DNA from: Chloroflexota bacterium
GTDB taxonomy: Bacteria; Chloroflexota; Anaerolineae; J102
DNA length: 6,952 nucleotides
Direction of reading: 5' to 3'
Assembly (NCBI GenBank): GCA_013152695.1
Contig: JAADFV010000116.1
Coordinates: forward strand, 1 to 6,952
Under the pieces are notes generated by a model. It was not told the DNA's origin. It ran no database searches and saw nothing but the letters and a program-made list of their open reading frames with translations. Shown one piece after another: positions 1 to 6,727 of the stretch; position 1 is the first letter of the stretch; every line of letters begins with the position of its first letter. The translations under genes and the position numbers were made by a program.

Positions 1-2004
1 GGCGAGTGGCTGACTAGCAAGGGTTGGGCAGGCGCCCTTGCTCAGGGAGTGGGGCAGAAACACGGGGTCAGAGCGAGAAAAGCTGGTGGGGTTGACCACA
101 AGCCAATCTCCACCGCAAAGCTCTACCAAGACTGCCAACGACTCTTCGACCACCGTCGTGGCAAGGACAGCAATATGATGGTGGTGCTGCAGGGCATGTT
201 CGTAAACCGCAGCAATACTGGTTCCGGGTAGGATATCGTGAAACTGGTTGAGGGCGAGCAAGCGCCATGCTTCTCGGAGACGTTCGCTTGGATAGGGGAA
301 GCTTGCATCCACCAATGCAGCCCACGTCGCCAAAAATTCGGCGTCATGGAGACGGAACTCATTCTTACGGTTGGCCCGTTTGATACGGGCCTGGCTCGTG
401 TACACCCCGCGATGATATTCGAGATAAAGCTCGCCGTTCCAGACCGGTAGCCGATCTCCCACACGCGCCTCCAGCTTGCGGAAGAAGTCACCGGCACCGC
501 CCATCTGCACACGCGGCAACCCCGGAAATCTGGCCATAAGACGGTTGTTCTCGATCATTTCACGAGTCGGACCGCCGCCGCCATCACCGTGACCATAGGC
601 CATGAGTAGCGGGGGTGTCACACCCGGCGGCCCGGCATCTTTCTGCTGGAAGTTCGTCCAGGTAGCAACAACTTGTTCCGGCGTGGCCCGGGCATTGTAA
701 GTGGCAGCAAAAGCACTGTGAGCGTCTTTTGTCGTGCCAAAATGGGCAAGAATGCGGCTCCCGTCGATACCTTGCCACCAAAAAGCATCATAAGGAAAGC
801 GATTATACTGATTCCAACCCAGCTTGATCGTGAAAAAGTAGTCTAAACCCGCCTCCCTCGCTAACTGCGGCAGGCTCCAGGGAAAGCCAAAAGTGTCGGG
901 CAGCCACAGGACCGGCGACTCAGCCTCAGTCCCAAATTGCCGGCGAAAGTAAGTCCGCCCCAACAATAGCTGTCGCACCAGTGCTTCCGGGCCGGATAAA
1001 TTGCAGTCGGCCTCCACCCACATGCCCCCCAGAGGCTCCCATTGCCCTACCGCCACACGCTTACGTATTTCCTCGAATAGGACAGGATCATCCTCCCGCA
1101 CAAACTCGTAAAGCTGTGCCTGGCTTTGGGCAAAAACAAAGTCTGGAAATTGTGTCATTAAGCCGAGAACATTGCGAAAGGTATTCCGGGCCTTCTGTCG
1201 ACTTTGGCTCACGGGCCACAACCAGGCAATATCGATGTGGGCATGTCCCACGGCAGTGATGTCGACATCCTGCGGTGGACCAGACCGGGTGACATCTGCC
1301 TGCAACGCAGCCAGCGCCTGAGGAATGCTGGCATAAAATCCCTCGCCGGGCGCGGCACGAATATCCAGCTTATTGAAAGCCTCGTCTAAGGCTGTGAGGA
1401 GATGATGACGGACGGGCTGATCATCGTCAAGGGCATGGATTGCGCCCAGGGCTACACGAGCAAGGGTAATGAATGCGCGCGCCTGCTCATCCACCAAGGC
1501 CAGGAAACTCTCGCCCATGAGCAGGGGCTGGCGGGGACGAGCAATGCTGGTAGGGTCGAAGCGAAGGTGCTGGGTGCCGCCTGTCCAGCCCAACAAAGCC
1601 AGCTCATGTTCCCCATCGTCCACCAACGCCCCGACCAGCTTTACTTCCCGATGATGTCGATCGACGGCAGCATAGGGGCGCCTGTCGATAAACAGGGTTG
1701 CCTCAGGATGCGAAAAGTCCCCGGACTTACCGATATCGACAAGCAAGACTACAGAGTCTTCATCCCGCCAGGAGGGAGGAATCGTAAAGGTCGTCCACAA
1801 GAGAAAATGCTGATCGGGTGCAGCCCAGACGCCGCCCGCGGGAATCTCGCGGCCGGCAAAGGCCTCGGGCGGGAGGTTGCGCGACTGATCCAGCGGTTGG
1901 TAGTGGAAAAATGGCAACGGTCGGCGTTGCCGATAAACCCAAGACTCAATCAGGGCCAAGCGTTGTTCAAGTTTCGTGATCGTCCAACGAAGTCTGTGGT
2001 ACAT
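1..2004 (-). CDS. GH38 alpha-mannosidase, cytosolic MAN2C1/Ams1 class; C-terminus beyond the left edge
   Basis: Retaining exo-glycosidase predicted to remove alpha-linked mannose from imported oligosaccharides in the cytoplasm. The frame is open for 668 codons without interruption and leaves the window in phase. Residues 1-245 form the beta-rich N-terminal domain typical of Ams1/MAN2C1 proteins. The catalytic domain begins with GHAHIDIAWLWP (from G253), giving metal ligands H256 and D258. WLPDTFG supplies the predicted nucleophile and metal ligand D370. GHGDGGGGPT is at 471-480, and NQFHD supplies the fourth metal ligand, H589. A middle helical domain (about 530-620) follows, and the C-terminal beta domain starts near 638 (VVNPTSFS). 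Relatives are about 1000 residues, so roughly a third is missing from view. There is no signal peptide, which fits a cytosolic enzyme. The ATG at 2004 is the only usable start because an in-frame TGA lies four codons upstream. Its Shine-Dalgarno is weak (GAAGG, about 14 bases away), so translation may be coupled to the ATPase gene 24 bases upstream. The exact linkage and substrate are not readable from sequence. Confidence 0.95.
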   Translation of the reverse strand, partial: MYHRLRWTITKLEQRLALIESWVYRQRRPLPFFHYQPLDQSRNLPPEAFAGREIPAGGVWAAPDQHFLLWTTFTIPPSWRDEDSVVLLVDIGKSGDFSHPEATLFIDRRPYAAVDRHHREVKLVGALVDDGEHELALLGWTGGTQHLRFDPTSIARPRQPLLMGESFLALVDEQARAFITLARVALGAIHALDDDQPVRHHLLTALDEAFNKLDIRAAPGEGFYASIPQALAALQADVTRSGPPQDVDITAVGHAHIDIAWLWPVSQSRQKARNTFRNVLGLMTQFPDFVFAQSQAQLYEFVREDDPVLFEEIRKRVAVGQWEPLGGMWVEADCNLSGPEALVRQLLLGRTYFRRQFGTEAESPVLWLPDTFGFPWSLPQLAREAGLDYFFTIKLGWNQYNRFPYDAFWWQGIDGSRILAHFGTTKDAHSAFAATYNARATPEQVVATWTNFQQKDAGPPGVTPPLLMAYGHGDGGGGPTREMIENNRLMARFPGLPRVQMGGAGDFFRKLEARVGDRLPVWNGELYLEYHRGVYTSQARIKRANRKNEFRLHDAEFLATWAALVDASFPYPSERLREAWRLLALNQFHDILPGTSIAAVYEHALQHHHHIAVLATTVVEESLAVLVELCGGDWLVVNPTSFSRSDPVFLPHSLSKGACPTLASQPLA

Positions 2005-2028
2005 AAATCGGCGTCACGCCTTCGTTAC

Positions 2029-3123
2029 TCAATCGCCGATGGCCAGCGTCGTTTCTGGATCATAAAAGCGCATGGCGTCATGCTTGAAATTGATGTGGAT
2101 GGTCTCTCCCGGTGCTACTTTGGGCAGAGATGGAGCAATAATCTTGACGATTTTGCCATTTTTCAAGCGAAAAGAGATGATTTGGTGAGAACCCTGAGGC
2201 TCGGTCACCAGCACCTGCGTAGAGAATAAGGCATCCTTTTCGTCGACAAGCAAAATAGATTCTGGCCGGATACCGATGATCACTTTTTCCTTGTTATAGC
2301 CTGCAAGCAAAGAAGCAATTTGTTTTGTCGGCGTAAAATCGAAATGAGGATTGATTAAGTGTAGTTCACCATTTTTGAAGATATGCTCGGCTTCGAAAAA
2401 GTTGGTCGGAGGCATGCCAATGAAGTCGGCGACGAAAATATTCGCACTACGATTGTAGACCTCGTCGGGGGTACCGATCTGTTCAATCTCGCCATCTCGC
2501 ATGATCACGATGCGGTCGGCCATGCTCATCGCTTCGGATTGATCATGGGTGACAAAGATGGTAGTTGCCGCGGCCTTAGCATGGATTGTCTTGAGCTCGG
2601 TACGCATGGCTACCCGTAATTTAGCGTCCAGATTGGAAAGCGGTTCATCCATGAGAAAGACCTTGGGTTCCACGGCAATGGCCCGGGCCACTGCCACGCG
2701 TTGGCGCTGTCCCCCCGATAATTGTGAGGGATAGCGCTGCAACAATTCACTGATACTGGTCAGGTCTGCCACATCTTGCACGATCCGTTCGATCTCAGAC
2801 TTTGACATCTTTTTCAGCTTGAGCGGGTAGGCGATGTTCTCATAGACTGTCATGTGCGGCCAAACGGCGTAATTTTGAAAGACCATGCTGACATTGCGTT
2901 TGCGCGGGGGAATATCGGTCACATCGACATCATCGATGAGGATGGTGCCATCTGTAACTTCTTCCAGGCCGGCAATCATGCGCATGGTGGTCGTTTTACC
3001 ACAACCAGAGGGGCCGAGAAGCACCAGAAATTCTTTGTCATTGACTTCCAGAGACAGGTCTTTGACCGCAACAACCTTTTTACCGAAACGTTTGGTGAGG
3101 TGGATAAGCTTAACTGTAGCCAT
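2029..3123 (-). CDS. Sugar ABC transporter ATP-binding protein (MalK/UgpC/MsmX type)
   Basis: Cytoplasmic ATPase subunit of the CUT1 importer, expected to act as a dimer beneath the two permeases. The 364-residue length is normal for the family. All nucleotide-binding motifs are intact: Walker A GPSGCGKTT (37-45), Q-loop Q83, signature LSGGQ (135-139), Walker B VFLMDE (155-160), D-loop SNLD (163-166) and switch histidine H193. After about residue 236 comes the C-terminal TOBE/OB regulatory region of MalK-like proteins, including the characteristic IGIRPE (283-288). The start is set at 3123 because AAAGGT lies 7 bases upstream. The frame could extend to an ATG at 3156, but that would overlap the preceding permease gene and add 11 residues not found in the family. 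Its presence in the operon suggests a dedicated energiser rather than a shared MsmX-type ATPase encoded elsewhere. The sugar cannot be deduced from this subunit. Confidence 0.96.
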   Translation of the reverse strand: MATVKLIHLTKRFGKKVVAVKDLSLEVNDKEFLVLLGPSGCGKTTTMRMIAGLEEVTDGTILIDDVDVTDIPPRKRNVSMVFQNYAVWPHMTVYENIAYPLKLKKMSKSEIERIVQDVADLTSISELLQRYPSQLSGGQRQRVAVARAIAVEPKVFLMDEPLSNLDAKLRVAMRTELKTIHAKAAATTIFVTHDQSEAMSMADRIVIMRDGEIEQIGTPDEVYNRSANIFVADFIGMPPTNFFEAEHIFKNGELHLINPHFDFTPTKQIASLLAGYNKEKVIIGIRPESILLVDEKDALFSTQVLVTEPQGSHQIISFRLKNGKIVKIIAPSLPKVAPGETIHINFKHDAMRFYDPETTLAIGD

Positions 3124-3130
3124 TGTGTAC

Positions 3131-3136
3131 ACCTTT
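3131..3136 (-). promoter_or_regulatory. Ribosome binding site of the ATPase gene
   Basis: The minus strand reads AAAGGT here, 7 bases before the ATG at 3123. The site overlaps the TAA stop of the upstream permease (3137-3135). This supports the 3123 start over the ATG at 3156 and suggests that ribosomes finishing the permease can re-initiate on the ATPase. Confidence 0.65.
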
Positions 3137-4205
3137 AGACGGACATGCCGCCCCACATTTGATGGATGTATTTTCGAAGGAAGAAGGTGAAGAAAACAGC
3201 GGGAATCGCCATGGCAATGCCACCGGCGGCGGCAAGGTTTACCTGCCCCGTTGCTCCCAGCAAAGTCTGGTAAACGACCACGGAGAAAGTGGGATGAAAT
3301 TGAGTAAGGATGATGGCGGCCACGGTTTCATTCCAGGCACCGAGGAAAGTATACATTGCCGAGGCAGCCAGGCCGGGAAAGGCCAGGGGCATCGTAATAC
3401 GGAGGAATGTTTGCAGCTTTGTTGCACCAAAAATCAGGGCCGCCTCCTCCAGGGAAACAGGAATGCTTAGAAAAATGCTTGCGGTAATCCACACTGTAAG
3501 GCCAATAGCACCCACAGAATAGATCAGAGCCAGGCCCAATGGTTGGTCGTACAATCCTATGTTTGCAAGAATGATGACCATGGGAATGGCGATGGCGACG
3601 CCGGGAAACATGCGCACAAAGAGTACACTAAATTTCAGGGCATCTCGTCCCTTGAAGAGATAGCGCGCAAAAGCGTAACCGGCCATACCGCCGATAATCA
3701 AGGAAATAATGATGGTAATCAAAGCAATTTCTAAGCTGCGAATCAGGGCAGGAACGGCATCACGCGTCACGCTGAAAAAAGATTGGTAATTCGAAACGAG
3801 ATTGCGGCGCTTACTAAAATATACCGGCTTCCCCGAATTATTGAATCTGTCTATCTGCGCCTGGAGTTCTGCCTCTGTAATTTCGATGCCCAGTTGGGAG
3901 TCGAAATATACGCGCATCTTTTCTAGGTCCTGGGTATCGAGTACACTTTGATATTCTCCATCCACACGATCCCAAACACTGACAAGATAACCCCGCTTCC
4001 CTTGTTGTAATTCAAATTTCATTGAAAGAGCTGGAGTCATCGGTAGAGGATATTTATATGCCTCGCGGGTGGAGAGAAAGGAAAGTGTAATGATAAAGTA
4101 CACCGGCATCAGGATGCCGATCACCAGGCCGCTTAAGAGAATGTAAAAAACTGTCAGCCTCGCTGTTTTTTTCAGAGTTCGCTGTTTTCTCTTATCCAGA
4201 TTCAT
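3135..4205 (-). CDS. Sugar ABC transporter permease, MalG-like, with an enlarged loop after the first membrane helix
   Basis: Inner-membrane subunit of the CUT1 importer (binding-protein-dependent transport component family). Six hydrophobic segments are visible at about 17-42, 153-180, 192-215, 223-246, 273-300 and 324-343. The cytoplasmic EAA loop that docks on the ATPase is at 253-278 (EEAALIFGATKL, then ITMPLA). At 356 residues it is longer than usual MalG proteins (about 270-300). The extra length is a hydrophilic stretch of about 80 residues between helices 1 and 2 (about 55-137), predicted to be extracytoplasmic. The normal family sequence resumes at NYQSFF and SLEIAL. The ATG at 4205 overlaps the stop of the upstream permease by four bases (ATGA), and AAGGAG (4219-4214) lies 8 bases upstream, so the start is secure. 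It should pair with the MalF-like permease encoded just upstream. Confidence 0.94.
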   Translation of the reverse strand: MNLDKRKQRTLKKTARLTVFYILLSGLVIGILMPVYFIITLSFLSTREAYKYPLPMTPALSMKFELQQGKRGYLVSVWDRVDGEYQSVLDTQDLEKMRVYFDSQLGIEITEAELQAQIDRFNNSGKPVYFSKRRNLVSNYQSFFSVTRDAVPALIRSLEIALITIIISLIIGGMAGYAFARYLFKGRDALKFSVLFVRMFPGVAIAIPMVIILANIGLYDQPLGLALIYSVGAIGLTVWITASIFLSIPVSLEEAALIFGATKLQTFLRITMPLAFPGLAASAMYTFLGAWNETVAAIILTQFHPTFSVVVYQTLLGATGQVNLAAAGGIAMAIPAVFFTFFLRKYIHQMWGGMSV

Positions 4206-5122
4206 ACATCCTGCTCCTTCTTTTTGAAAGCACCCGAAACATAGAGATAGAAGAAGGCCGCAATCGAAACCAATACGGAAACGATCACAGTGTAGCCTGT
4301 CGCCATCTGATAGCTGATATCCAACCCTGGTACTTCTTCATGATAGTACACAATACGCTCCACCAGCACCGGTAAGCGACCGAAGCCCAGAAGCAAGACG
4401 ACGATCAACCAGATCTGGATCGCAGCAATGAGCCGCAAAATTACGGCCGTCTGAATCGTGGAGCTGAGCATGGGAATGGTGATACGGCGCAGGACAGTCA
4501 GCTTGTTACCACCGAAAACATACCCTGCTTCGATGGCTTCTTTTGGTAGATTTTGCAGACCTGCCAAGAGGATAATCATGACCGATGGAATCACCGTCCA
4601 GGCATCGACCAGGATAATGACAAGCAGAAGCTGCCATTTTGAAGCATCATAACTACCCAACCAGTATATTTTTTGCCCTTCTGCGAGGATACCAACGTGC
4701 ATCAACAGGCTATTCAGCCAACCGTGAGGGGTGAGACCTGTCTGCCACATGGCCGCCGCCGCCACGGGCGGTAGTGCCATCGGAATGATGACGAGAAAAA
4801 GGAAGTAACTGGAGCCCCAAAATTTACGATTAATCAGCAATGCCAACGCCAAGGCGACAAAGAACTCTAGTGTTACGGAAATAACTACAATGATCGTCGT
4901 ATTCCAGAACGAATCCCAAAACGTCTCGTCCTGAAATACCATGGCAAAATTGTTCAGGGTGAGGCCATGAGTGACCGGGTCGGTTATGCTTCCGATCACC
5001 ACATCTACAACTGGTCGAACCCAAAAGAGGATGTAGTAAATAACGACAGGGAGAATGAGGAGGTAAGGAACCAGTTTCTCTGCCCAGTGTTTCGAACGTT
5101 TTCTACGCACTGCCGCTGTCAT
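4202..5122 (-). CDS. Sugar ABC transporter permease, MalF-like
   Basis: First membrane subunit of the CUT1 importer, 306 residues, which is normal for a MalF/UgpA-type protein without the long E. coli MalF P2 loop. Hydrophobic segments are at about 18-38, 75-98, 105-126, 163-188, 222-246 and 273-296. The EAA loop contacting the ATPase is at about 194-219 (KEAIEAGYVFGGNKL, then ITIPML). A short basic N-terminus (MTAAVRRKRSK) precedes helix 1 and fits a cytoplasmic N-terminus. The ATG at 5122 is preceded by AGGGGG (5133-5128), 5 bases away, a good ribosome site. The stop codon lies within the ATGA shared with the next permease, implying translational coupling and equal amounts of the two. The 96-base gap to the binding-protein gene carries a stem-loop. 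Confidence 0.95.
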   Translation of the reverse strand: MTAAVRRKRSKHWAEKLVPYLLILPVVIYYILFWVRPVVDVVIGSITDPVTHGLTLNNFAMVFQDETFWDSFWNTTIIVVISVTLEFFVALALALLINRKFWGSSYFLFLVIIPMALPPVAAAAMWQTGLTPHGWLNSLLMHVGILAEGQKIYWLGSYDASKWQLLLVIILVDAWTVIPSVMIILLAGLQNLPKEAIEAGYVFGGNKLTVLRRITIPMLSSTIQTAVILRLIAAIQIWLIVVLLLGFGRLPVLVERIVYYHEEVPGLDISYQMATGYTVIVSVLVSIAAFFYLYVSGAFKKKEQDV

Positions 5123-5158
5123 GCGCGCCCCCTATCTTAAAGAGGAATGTGGTAAATA

Positions 5159-5181
5159 GGGCCGGGTGATAAGCCCGGCCC
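5159..5181 (-). other. Intercistronic GC-rich stem-loop after the binding-protein gene
   Basis: A perfect 8-base inverted repeat, GGGCCGGG and CCCGGCCC, is separated by a 7-base loop. It lies 37 bases past the binding-protein stop and 36 bases before the first permease start. No T run follows it on the minus strand (the next bases are TATTTACC), so a classical intrinsic terminator is unlikely. In other importer operons, such as E. coli malE-malF, an intercistronic hairpin protects the upstream message and keeps binding protein in excess over membrane subunits. The same role is inferred here. Confidence 0.7.
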
Positions 5182-5218
5182 CGTGTCTATTCTCATTAGC
5201 CTGACTTTTCAGCCAGCC

Positions 5219-6520
5219 TTACTTTAACAGTGCATCCACACAAGCCTGCACTTGATCGGCCCGTTCTTGGGTCATATCCTTGCCGGCGAGAATGGTGTCT
5301 TCGAAGGCATCGTCAAAGCATTTTTTGACAGCACCCCAGTCCTGGTAGTTGCCAGCAGGCACACCAGAAACGACACCGTTGTCGAGCACGAGAATGGCCT
5401 TTTTGATGACCTCGTCCGTGGGATCAGAGCCAAGATAGTCGATGGCCTCTTTGACCGGGGGAATGAAACCACCCGTACCCTTGGCAATTTTCACCTGGAT
5501 GGCGGGTCGCGTCAGGTATTCGAGGAAAGCAATGGCAAGATCCTGGTTGGGAGCCCCTGTCATAATGGCATAACCGCTGACACCGGCGATGCTGCCAATA
5601 CCCTTGGGTCCAGATGGTGCCGGGCCCAGCGTAAATTGGGTCTCGTTGGAGGAGTAGACCTGTCCAGCACGAGCGTTGTGGAATACCGTCAACCAGGCTT
5701 CCTCGCGCATCATCGGATCTACACAATTGTCGACGTTCAGGACGGTGGGAATAAAGCCGTGCGCTTTGCCGATCTTCTCCCAGATTTTCCATCCGGCCAT
5801 TGCACCTTCAGAATTAGCATCAGGGAAGCCAGCACCAAAGGAAAGCGCCTCGCCACCAAACATGTAAATCCACGATTTCATGGGGATGCCCGTGACACAG
5901 ACTTTGCCTTCACCCTCCCCTTCAGCGATGTTGACAGCCCACTGGGCGTATTGCTCCCAGGTTAGAGTATCGATATCGGCACCCTCGGGCATGTATGGCA
6001 GAGCTTTGTTGTTCGCCAGGGTTAAATAAACATCAGCGCCAACAGGAAGGAAGTACTGTTTGCCATCCCTGGTCGTATCCTGATTGAAAGTATCCATAAA
6101 GTGCCGATCCGTCCACTTCTCCACCTCAGGCGTCAAGTCCTCAACCCAACCGTTGTCGATCCACTCGGGCATTCGGCTGTTATGAGCAACGACGATGTCG
6201 GTAGTGACGTGGCCAGTTTCTTGCTGCACCTTTGCCCGATCCAGCAGGGTCTGATCATCGATGATCTGGAAGTTCACAGTAGCATTGTTTTCTTTCTCCC
6301 AGGGTTTGATGATCTCGTTGATAAAGAATTCCTGCTCTCGAGGAGGACTGAACAGGCGAGACGAGAAGACCAGAGTCCTGGAGGGTACTTCAACCTGTTT
6401 CTCGACGACGACAGTCTCTTTAACGACTTTTTCCACTACTTGAGGCGTCGGCTGAGCGCAAGCAGCAAGCGAAACAGCTACCAGGGCGATCAGAACGGCA
6501 AAAAATAGTATTCTTTTCAT
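5219..6520 (-). CDS. Lipoprotein sugar-binding protein of the ABC importer (extracellular solute-binding family 1)
   Basis: High-affinity substrate receptor of the importer, anchored outside the cytoplasmic membrane. The 433-residue precursor has a basic start (MKR), a hydrophobic core (about 4-20) and a lipobox LAAC, with C21 as the predicted lipidated residue. A Val/Glu/Lys-rich linker (28-46) separates the anchor from the globular domain, which begins near SRTLVF. Features of the family 1 fold include a TTDIVVAHNSRMPEW region (106-120), MAGWKIWEKIG (241-251), an AWLTVFHNARAG stretch (275-286) and the late GYAIMTGAPNQDLAIAFLEYL (317-336). Four further cysteines (C208, C266, C401, C427) could form disulfides. 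The start is set at 6520 because AGGAG lies 8 bases upstream and the signal peptide begins there. The frame extends to a GTG at 6613, but that would place 31 extra residues before the signal peptide. Being first in the operon fits its need for high abundance. Substrate is inferred as an alpha-mannoside from the linked GH38. Confidence 0.94.
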   Translation of the reverse strand: MKRILFFAVLIALVAVSLAACAQPTPQVVEKVVKETVVVEKQVEVPSRTLVFSSRLFSPPREQEFFINEIIKPWEKENNATVNFQIIDDQTLLDRAKVQQETGHVTTDIVVAHNSRMPEWIDNGWVEDLTPEVEKWTDRHFMDTFNQDTTRDGKQYFLPVGADVYLTLANNKALPYMPEGADIDTLTWEQYAQWAVNIAEGEGEGKVCVTGIPMKSWIYMFGGEALSFGAGFPDANSEGAMAGWKIWEKIGKAHGFIPTVLNVDNCVDPMMREEAWLTVFHNARAGQVYSSNETQFTLGPAPSGPKGIGSIAGVSGYAIMTGAPNQDLAIAFLEYLTRPAIQVKIAKGTGGFIPPVKEAIDYLGSDPTDEVIKKAILVLDNGVVSGVPAGNYQDWGAVKKCFDDAFEDTILAGKDMTQERADQVQACVDALLK

Positions 6521-6528
6521 GACAAACA

Positions 6529-6533
6529 CTCCT
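6529..6533 (-). promoter_or_regulatory. Ribosome binding site of the binding-protein gene
   Basis: The minus strand reads AGGAG, 8 bases before the ATG at 6520. Together with the signal peptide starting at that ATG, it fixes the start of the binding protein and argues against the GTG at 6613. Confidence 0.7.
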
Positions 6534-6551
6534 GTATTTGGATGATGTAGA

Positions 6552-6574
6552 TCAGTTTTGTAACATGGAACTGA
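6552..6574 (-). repeat. Inverted repeat in the leader (TCAGTT / AACTGA)
   Basis: Six-base arms, perfect, are separated by 11 bases, about 30 bases upstream of the binding-protein start. It could be a weak mRNA hairpin near the ribosome site or a protein-binding site. A short direct repeat ATGATGT flanks it (6542-6548 and 6576-6582). No function can be assigned. Confidence 0.35.
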
Positions 6575-6592
6575 AATGATGTGGTTTTTCTT

Positions 6593-6603
6593 CAGGAATC
6601 CTG
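6593..6603. repeat. Short palindrome CAGGA-A-TCCTG
   Basis: Five-base arms around a single central base. The centre is too tight for a full RNA hairpin, so if it matters it is more likely a DNA operator half-site pair. A palindrome this short can arise by chance. Confidence 0.25.
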
Positions 6604-6610
6604 TATACGG

Positions 6611-6620
6611 CACCTCCTTT
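6611..6620 (-). promoter_or_regulatory. Perfect Shine-Dalgarno sequence with no matching start codon
   Basis: The minus strand reads AAAGGAGGTG, a full complement to the 3' end of bacterial 16S rRNA. No ATG, GTG or TTG follows at a normal 5-10 base spacing; the only nearby GTG (6613) is inside the motif itself. The true binding-protein start is about 90 bases further on and has its own weaker site. This may be a ribosome standby site, a relic, or the start signal of something non-canonical. Confidence 0.4.
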
Positions 6621-6634
6621 GCGGGGAAAATAGA

Positions 6635-6652
6635 GCATGAACTAAGTCATGC
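6635..6652 (-). repeat. Inverted repeat GCATGA-N6-TCATGC in the leader
   Basis: Perfect six-base arms with a 6-base centre, 18 bases overall. On the minus strand it is followed by TCTATTTT, a weak T-rich tail, so it could be a leaky terminator or attenuator hairpin. Its size also fits a dimeric repressor's operator. The sequence does not decide between these. Confidence 0.4.
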
Positions 6653-6665
6653 AGAACCGATTCAA

Positions 6666-6705
6666 GCAGTTCTACTCCCTGTGGCATTACCATGAGAGTA
6701 GAAGC
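6666..6705 (-). repeat. Long inverted repeat TTCTACTC / GAGTAGAA in the leader
   Basis: Perfect eight-base arms (6670-6677 and 6696-6703) enclose 18 bases. They can be extended by an outer GC pair across a 2-base bulge, and a 3-base TGG/CCA stem lies inside the loop. It starts 22 bases past the stop of the upstream gene. There is no T run after it, so simple termination is unlikely. One arm overlaps the candidate -10 box, so it may be an operator or a leader-RNA structure. Confidence 0.5.
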
Positions 6706-6725
6706 AAAATGTCATCTCGTTGCAA
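6697..6725 (-). promoter_or_regulatory. Candidate sigma-70-type promoter for the operon
   Basis: The minus strand has TTGCAA (6725-6720), a 17-base spacer, then TCTACT (6702-6697). Each box matches the consensus at four of six positions, with ideal spacing. It sits just past the stop of the upstream gene, where an operon promoter would be expected. Such matches are common by chance, and promoter rules in this likely phylum are poorly defined, so the call is weak. Confidence 0.25.
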
Positions 6726-6727
6726 GG

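Noticed and set aside
123..512. Minus-strand open frames at 123-512 and 68-325 that suggest a broken gene on the left
   Set aside because: The real minus-strand frame is open without interruption from 2004 to 1 and carries all GH38 motifs. These are out-of-frame shadows and there is no frameshift.
2010..2020. Palindrome GGCGT-C-ACGCC between the ATPase and mannosidase genes
   Set aside because: The arms are only five bases around one base and leave just a 3-base RNA stem, so it is within chance expectation. It could slightly shorten the gap between the weak ribosome site and the start, but nothing supports a role.
1402..2229. A 275-codon open frame on the plus strand
   Set aside because: It lies antisense to the mannosidase and the end of the ATPase gene. 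Both of those have complete family motifs in their own frame, and this product resembles no known protein, so it is a shadow of the GC-rich coding strand.
3124..3156. An 11-residue N-terminal extension of the ATPase from an ATG at 3156
   Set aside because: It overlaps the upstream permease gene and is not part of the family's N-terminus, while the ATG at 3123 has a well-placed ribosome site.
5252..5965. A 237-codon open frame on the plus strand
   Set aside because: It is fully antisense to the binding-protein gene, has no ribosome site that I can see and shows no recognisable domain.
6521..6613. An N-terminal extension of the binding protein from a GTG at 6613
   Set aside because: The GTG falls inside the Shine-Dalgarno motif, and the extension would put 31 mostly polar residues ahead of a normal lipoprotein signal peptide that has its own ribosome site.
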